Assembly: GCA_018873225.1 (NCBI GenBank)
Contig: JAEILZ010000009.1
Location: 1,789,501-1,853,500, forward strand
Reading direction: 5' to 3'
DNA from: [Phialemoniopsis] sp. UDSM-2020
Lineage: Eukaryota > Ascomycota > Sordariomycetes > Thyridiales > Thyridiaceae
Length of the DNA stretch: 64,000 bases
The translations under genes and the position numbers were made by a program. The notes under the pieces are model-generated. The model ran no database searches. It saw only the letters and a program-made list of their open reading frames with translations, and was not told the origin of the DNA. The first letter of the stretch is position 1, and each line of letters opens with the position of its first letter. Positions 57,379 through 64,000 of this stretch are shown here, piece by piece.

Positions 57379-58245
57379 ATGGCCATGGCCACGTCCACCT
57401 CGGCCATCCCCGCCGCCGAGCAGGCCGAGCTGATCGAGCTCTCCAAAAAGGCCGCCGCCTACCAGGCCGTCAAGGACCACCTCGACCCCTCGACCGCCAA
57501 GCTCGTCGGCATCGGCTCCGGCTCGACCGTCGTCTACGTCGTCGAGGCCATCGCCGCCCTCGGCCGCGTCCCCACCTCGCAGATGCTCTTCTTCCCGACG
57601 GGCGACCAGTCGCGCGGCCTCATCGAGGACGCGGGCCTACCCTTGGGCTCCGTGTCCCAGCTCCCCGTCAACGCCAAGCTCGACGTGTGCTTCGACGGCG
57701 CCGACGAGGTCGACGAGGACCTCAACCTGATCAAGGGCGGGGGCGCCTGCCTCTTCCAGGAGAAGATCGTCGCCACCTCGGCCAAGCGCTTCATCTGCGT
57801 CGCCGACTACCGCAAGCTGTCACCCCGTCTGGGAACGCAGTGGAAGCAGGGGATCCCCATCGAGGTCCTACCGCTGGCCGCCAAGCGCGTGCTCAGCGAG
57901 CTCGAGAACCTGGGATCCATCAAGCCGCAGATCCGGCAGGGCCTGCCCAAGAAGGCCGGCCCCGTGGTGACGGACAACAGCATGTGGCTGATCGACGCCC
58001 CCTTCATGCCTCTGTTGTTGCCCAAGGACAAGGCCAACGGGGTCGAGGGCGGCAAAGGCGAGAACGGCATCTGGTCGGTCGACGCCCTGGCCGACCAGCT
58101 GATCAGGATTCCCGGTATCGTGGAGCACGGTCTTTTCTACGGCAAGAATGGCATCGAGATCAAGGCGGGCGAGGGCGGGGCGCAAAAGCCGGTGGCAGCC
58201 TACTTTGGCATGGCAGATGGCAGTGTACAGGTAAGGAATGCATAG
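57379..58245 (+). CDS. RKI1: Ribose-5-phosphate isomerase A
   Basis: Single exon, 288 aa. Interconverts ribose-5-phosphate and ribulose-5-phosphate in the non-oxidative pentose phosphate pathway in the cytosol. Family motifs run in order: phosphate-binding GIGSGSTVVYVVEAI, the conserved PTGDQSRGLIEDAGLPLG, the catalytic DGADEVDEDLNLIKGGGACLFQEKI, FICVADYRKLSPRLG, VVTDNSMWLID, and the C-terminal PGIVEHGLFYGK. The length is normal. A donor-like GTAAGG near the end (58231) could allow an alternative C-terminus, but the unspliced frame stops normally after VQVRNA. Confidence 0.97.
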   Translation: MAMATSTSAIPAAEQAELIELSKKAAAYQAVKDHLDPSTAKLVGIGSGSTVVYVVEAIAALGRVPTSQMLFFPTGDQSRGLIEDAGLPLGSVSQLPVNAKLDVCFDGADEVDEDLNLIKGGGACLFQEKIVATSAKRFICVADYRKLSPRLGTQWKQGIPIEVLPLAAKRVLSELENLGSIKPQIRQGLPKKAGPVVTDNSMWLIDAPFMPLLLPKDKANGVEGGKGENGIWSVDALADQLIRIPGIVEHGLFYGKNGIEIKAGEGGAQKPVAAYFGMADGSVQVRNA

Positions 58246-60459
<2,214 letters not shown>

Positions 60460-61881
60460 ATGCCCGTCATAAAACCCCTGGCAGGCTCGCCAGATGCCCC
60501 GAGCCAATACAAGCAACCATCCAGGAAAGGCAAGAAGGCGTGGAGGAAAAACGTCGATGTCTCCGAGGTCGAGAAGGGACTCGAGGAGCGAAATGAGGAA
60601 ATAATCAAAGGGTATGGGTTCTTACGAGATACACACTCATCAATGTACTAACAGACATACTTCCACAGTGGTCTTGTCGCCGAGAAGCCCTCGGAAGCCC
60701 TCTTCACCCTCGACACCGTAGGCGACGCCGCCATCACCAAGAAGCACCCCAAGGTCGTCCGCGCCCGCAAGGGCCTCAAGGCCGACGAGATTATCGCCGC
60801 CCGCTCCGCCGTACCCGCCGTCTCCCTGCGCAAGCGGCCCGGCGATGAAGTCAACACCAGCGGCAAGGTGTCAGACGGCATCCTGCCCGCAAAGCGCCAG
60901 CGCACCGGCACCTACGTGACGCACAAGGAGCTCGTCCGCCTGCGCAAGGTCGCCGACGGCCATCACGAGTCGACGGTCACTGTCACCGACGCCACCTACG
61001 ACCCTTGGGACACCGCACCGGCCCAGCAGCTCGAGAAGCAGCACGCCGAGACTTTCGACTTTCTGCCGGCGAAGAAAGCGACCAAGACGCCCAAGACGAT
61101 GCGCGAGCAGCCCATCTCGCTCGCCGCCAACGGCAAGCCCGTTCCCGCCGTCGCCAAGCCCTCCGGAGGGTACAGCTACAATCCTGCCTTTGACGACTAC
61201 GAGGCACGTTTCGTGGCCGAGAGCGAGAAGGCCGTCGAGGCCGAGCGCCAGCGCCTCGAGGAGGCAGAGGCCGAGCGCCTCAAGCAAGAAGCCGCCGCGC
61301 GGTCCGCCGCCGAGGCCGAGGCTGCCGAAGCCCGCGCCGACCTCTCCGAGTGGGACGAGGACTCTGCCTGGGAGGGCTTCGAGTCCGGCGGCGAGGAGCT
61401 CGCCAGCACGCGCGCCAAGCGGCCCCAGCGCAAGACGCAGGCGCAGCGCAACCGCATCAAGCGGCGCAAGGAGGAGGAGCGCAAGGCCAAGCACGACGCC
61501 GCCCAGCGGCGCAAGGACGAGCAGGCCGCGCGCATCAAGGCCATCGCGCGCGAGGTCGCCGAGCGCGACGAGGCGCGGACCCTGGCGCGCATCGAGCTGG
61601 ACAGCGGCGACGACGACAACAACGAGCGAGAAGGCAAGATCAAGCTGCGCAGGAGGCCGCTGGGCAAGTACAAGGTGCCCGAGGGCGACCTCGAGCTCGT
61701 GCTGCCCGACGAGCTGCAGGACTCGCTGCGCCTGCTGCGGCCCGAGGGCAATCTTGTCAGCGATATGTACCTCAACAAGGCGCGCGCCGGCAAGGTCGTG
61801 TTTGGCAAGCACCGGGCGTTTGCCCGGCAGGCGAGGACGAAGCTCACCGAGAAGTGGACGCACAAGGACTTCCGGTTGTGA
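60460..61881 (+). CDS. NOP53: Ribosome biogenesis protein Nop53
   Basis: Exons 60460-60611 and 60669-61881, giving 454 aa. Nucleolar late-acting 60S assembly factor (human GLTSCR2/PICT1 homologue), which recruits the exosome helicase Mtr4 for 7S pre-rRNA trimming. Evidence: N-terminal PSRKGKKAWRKNVDVSEVEKGLEE, then LFTLDTVGD, and a short YDPWD. A GYSYNPAFDDYEA motif precedes a long charged Ala/Glu/Arg helical region. The basic patch KTQAQRNRIKRRKEEERKAK marks the family, and the C-terminus LVSDMYLNKARAGKV...WTHKDFRL agrees. The Mtr4-binding AIM (a short Leu-Phe-x-hydrophobic-Asp, here LFTLD) is present near residue 60. Confidence 0.93.
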
Positions 61882-62316
61882 TCATGAGGTGTGTGGAACG
61901 AGGATACATATATACATTCGAGCTTAGAGACACAGCAAAAGGTGTTTGTTGCATGGATAGGCGTAATGGCGCATGGCATCAAAAAAGAACTTGATTTATT
62001 TCATCCACAGATTGAAGTCTTAAGTCAGGGAGCCGACATCATGGTATACGATTGATTATCTTTACTTAGATTTATTGGTCTTTTGTCTGTTTCAAAATGA
62101 GACGCTCATCTACGAACAGGATCTGTGCAAAACGCCAGTTCGGTCCCGTCCAAACCGACACTGGCAGCTGATTCGCATGCTCAACCCCTTTCCCTGCCGA
62201 TTAGTAACATAGAGATAATGGAAGAAAACAAGTATATACATCTAATCTTCTCGAATTGACGTTCTTTGGCTCCAATATCAAAAGTGCCAATGTGAAAGCA
62301 CAGCCGTCTAGTGAGC
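61882..62316. other. Convergent 3' region, NOP53 / NDE1
   Basis: Non-coding and AT-rich, with the 3' ends of both genes. Nothing else seen. Confidence 0.5.
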
Positions 62317-64000
62317 TCAATAACTCATCAAATCTGCGCAATTACCAACCATTAGCATATTTCATCACATGCACCACGGATCAGAGAAGACTTACCTCGT
62401 CCAAAGAGCCCCCTCTTGGCCCAATCCATCATCATCAAGATCCTCGTCCGCAGGCTCACGCTCTGCGCAAAGTACACACTGCGCCAGGCATACACCGCCC
62501 ACAGGCCGCCGCTCAGGTTCCACCCTTCGCCCAAGTCAAACACGGCCGAGTTGCCAATGTAGGCCAGCGAGCCGAGGTGCTTGTACTCAAAGGCGCGGTA
62601 CACGGCGGCGTCGAGGTCGCCCTCGCGAATCTCATTGGCGCGCAGGCCGGGCGCCGCGCGCGCGAGCTTGTTGAACTTGTGCGCGAGGTACTGGCCCTGC
62701 TGGTGCGCGCGCTGTGCCGTCGCCGGCAGGGAGGTCAGCTTGCTGTCGATCTGCTTGAGCAGCTCGCGCAGCTCGCCGAAATCGAGGGTGCCCGAGTGGT
62801 CCTTGTCAAACTCCTCAAAGAGCTTGTCGAGGCGCTTGAGGTGTGCGACGGCCTGCGGGAAGCGCTTCTTGACCTCGCCGGCGACGTTGCGCCAGTCGCT
62901 AAAGTGTAGCTCGAGGGTCTCGGGGTCCTTGCCGTGCTTCCAGGCCAGGTTGCGCACAAAGGCGACGATGTGGTCGGCCACGTTGTTCTGCACGGTCGAG
63001 CAGTCGCCAATGGCGTAGACATCGCCCAGCGGTGTGCCATTGACGCGAAGGTGCGTGTCCGTCTCGAGGGCGTGGCGGTTGTTCTGGGCGGAGCCAAGTT
63101 TGGCGGCGAGGGTCTGGCAGAGCGTCGTCTGCGAGACGCCTGTGGACCAGAGGCAGAAGCCCATGGGCAGCTCCTTGTGCACGATGTTACCGCTCTCGTC
63201 CTTTTGCGTGAAGATAATGCGGTCGGGCTTGACCTCGGCGACGCGCGAGTTGGTCAACACTTCGACCTGGTCGCGGGCAAAGCGCTCCTCGGCGTACTTA
63301 GATACGGCCTCGTCGTAGGTGTTGAGGATGTGGCTGCGACTTTGAATCAGGTGAACAGAGATCTCGTTACGCAGGAGGCGTGGGAAGTGGTGCGTCAGAT
63401 CCTCGTTGAGCAGGTCGAACAGCTCGGCGGCGAACTCGACGCCCGTAGGGCCACCACCGCTCACGACAAAGGACAGCAGGCGCTTGCGCTCATCGTCAGC
63501 AGTGGTTGGCAGGCAGGCAAGTTCAAGGTTGTGGATGATCTGGTTGCGAATGGCGCGGGCATCGTCGATGTCCTTGAGGAAGTGGCAGTTTTCGAGACCC
63601 TTGACGCCGTGTGGGTTGGTGGTGGAGCCGACGGCAATGACGAGCTTGTCGTAGGGCACATAGAAGCGCGTCTCCTGGCCGTTGGCGTCGGTCTGCGAGA
63701 CCTCGACTAGCTTGTGGGAGAACTCGACGTCTTCGGCCCGGGCACGGATGAAGTGTCCCTGTACGCGGGCCAGTATACGGCGGATAGGCTCAACAAGGGA
63801 GCGGATGCCGAGCGTGCCGACGGTAGCAGAGGGCAGCATCGGGGTGAAGAGGAAGTAGTTGGTCGGAGAGATAACGGTGACGTGGTAGTCGTCCGGGTTG
63901 AGCTCCTTGAGCATGGCGACGCCGCCCCAGCCGCCACCAAGGATGACGAGCTTGGGCTTATTCTTCGTCCTTTCCTTCTGGCTGTCGTTGTCGTCGATCT
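62317..64000 (-). CDS. NDE1: External NAD(P)H dehydrogenase with EF-hand (partial)
   Basis: Minus-strand gene entering from the right edge, so the N-terminus is missing. Visible exons are 64000-62396 and a last one of 17 nt (62333-62317), ending GRDLMSY. Type II (rotenone-insensitive) NAD(P)H:quinone oxidoreductase of the mitochondrial inner membrane. The FAD Rossmann motif LVILGGGWGGVAML is at the edge. The second nucleotide-binding fold is FVVSGGGPTGVEFAAEL, and YAIGDCS is the FAD motif. An EF-hand (FDKDHSGTLDFGEL) is inserted in the C-terminal half, as in the calcium-dependent external NADPH dehydrogenase NDE-1 of Neurospora. The membrane-anchoring tail (YIGNSAVFDLG, WAVYAWRSVYFAQSVS) is present. 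The EF-hand argues for the external, calcium-regulated form rather than the internal Ndi1 type. Confidence 0.94.

Noticed and set aside
60871..61863. 330-codon minus-strand frame
   Set aside because: Antisense to NOP53; Leu/Gly-rich shadow of Ala/Arg/Glu codons.

Overview
The window reads as nuclear DNA of a filamentous ascomycete, most likely a Sordariomycete. The genes are GC-rich with strong third-position C/G bias, carry short introns (about 45-110 nt, mostly GTAAGT/GTATGT donors with CTAAC/CTGAC branch sites), and sit in mixed orientation with long pyrimidine-rich leaders. Several proteins are typical of Pezizomycotina: an Msb2 signalling mucin, a fused Egt1, a Kei1 homologue and an EF-hand external NAD(P)H dehydrogenase. 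I support 20 protein genes. I saw no tRNA, rRNA, CRISPR array or intact transposon.

Layout. 0.7-4.2 kb (-): hydantoinase/oxoprolinase-DUF917 fusion. 5.0-8.4 kb (-): ubiquitin E1 (UBA1). 10.0-10.7 kb (-): FKBP12. 10.7-19.1 kb: an 8.4 kb stretch without a recognisable gene, upstream of MSB2 (19.1-21.3, +). 22.7-24.7 (+): MFS transporter. 24.9-26.4 (-): orphan Ser/Pro-rich protein. 27.1-28.3 (+): PflX-type radical SAM protein. 28.9-30.0 (+): polyQ coiled-coil orphan. 30.3-31.0 (-): NECAP-like endocytic protein. 31.7-33.1 (+): eIF2B alpha. 33.6-37.2 (-): Egt1 in 13 exons. 37.2-40.2: gene-poor, locally AT-rich. 40.2-42.2 (+): Zn2Cys6 regulator. 42.6-43.9 (+): 2,2-dialkylglycine decarboxylase-like enzyme. 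44.1-46.7 (-): AP-1 beta adaptin. 47.8-48.5 (+): EMC4. 49.0-54.1 (-): sulfite reductase beta. 55.7-56.7 (-): KEI1. 57.4-58.2 (+): ribose-5-phosphate isomerase. 58.6-59.7 (-): Ypt6. 60.5-61.9 (+): NOP53. 62.3-end (-): NDE1-type dehydrogenase, cut by the window edge.

Most genes are unrelated housekeeping genes. The exception is the pair at 40.0-43.9 kb. A Zn2Cys6 regulator and a dialkylglycine-decarboxylase-like enzyme are adjacent, and each has an inverted copy of the same roughly 130 bp block upstream. Each block carries a CCGCGG site about 200-225 bp before the ATG. This looks like a small self-regulated catabolic module for alpha,alpha-dialkyl amino acids such as aminoisobutyrate, and is the best candidate here for an undescribed system.

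Exon coordinates come from reading splice signals and keeping frame by eye. Totals were checked to be divisible by three, but no alignment or transcript data were available.
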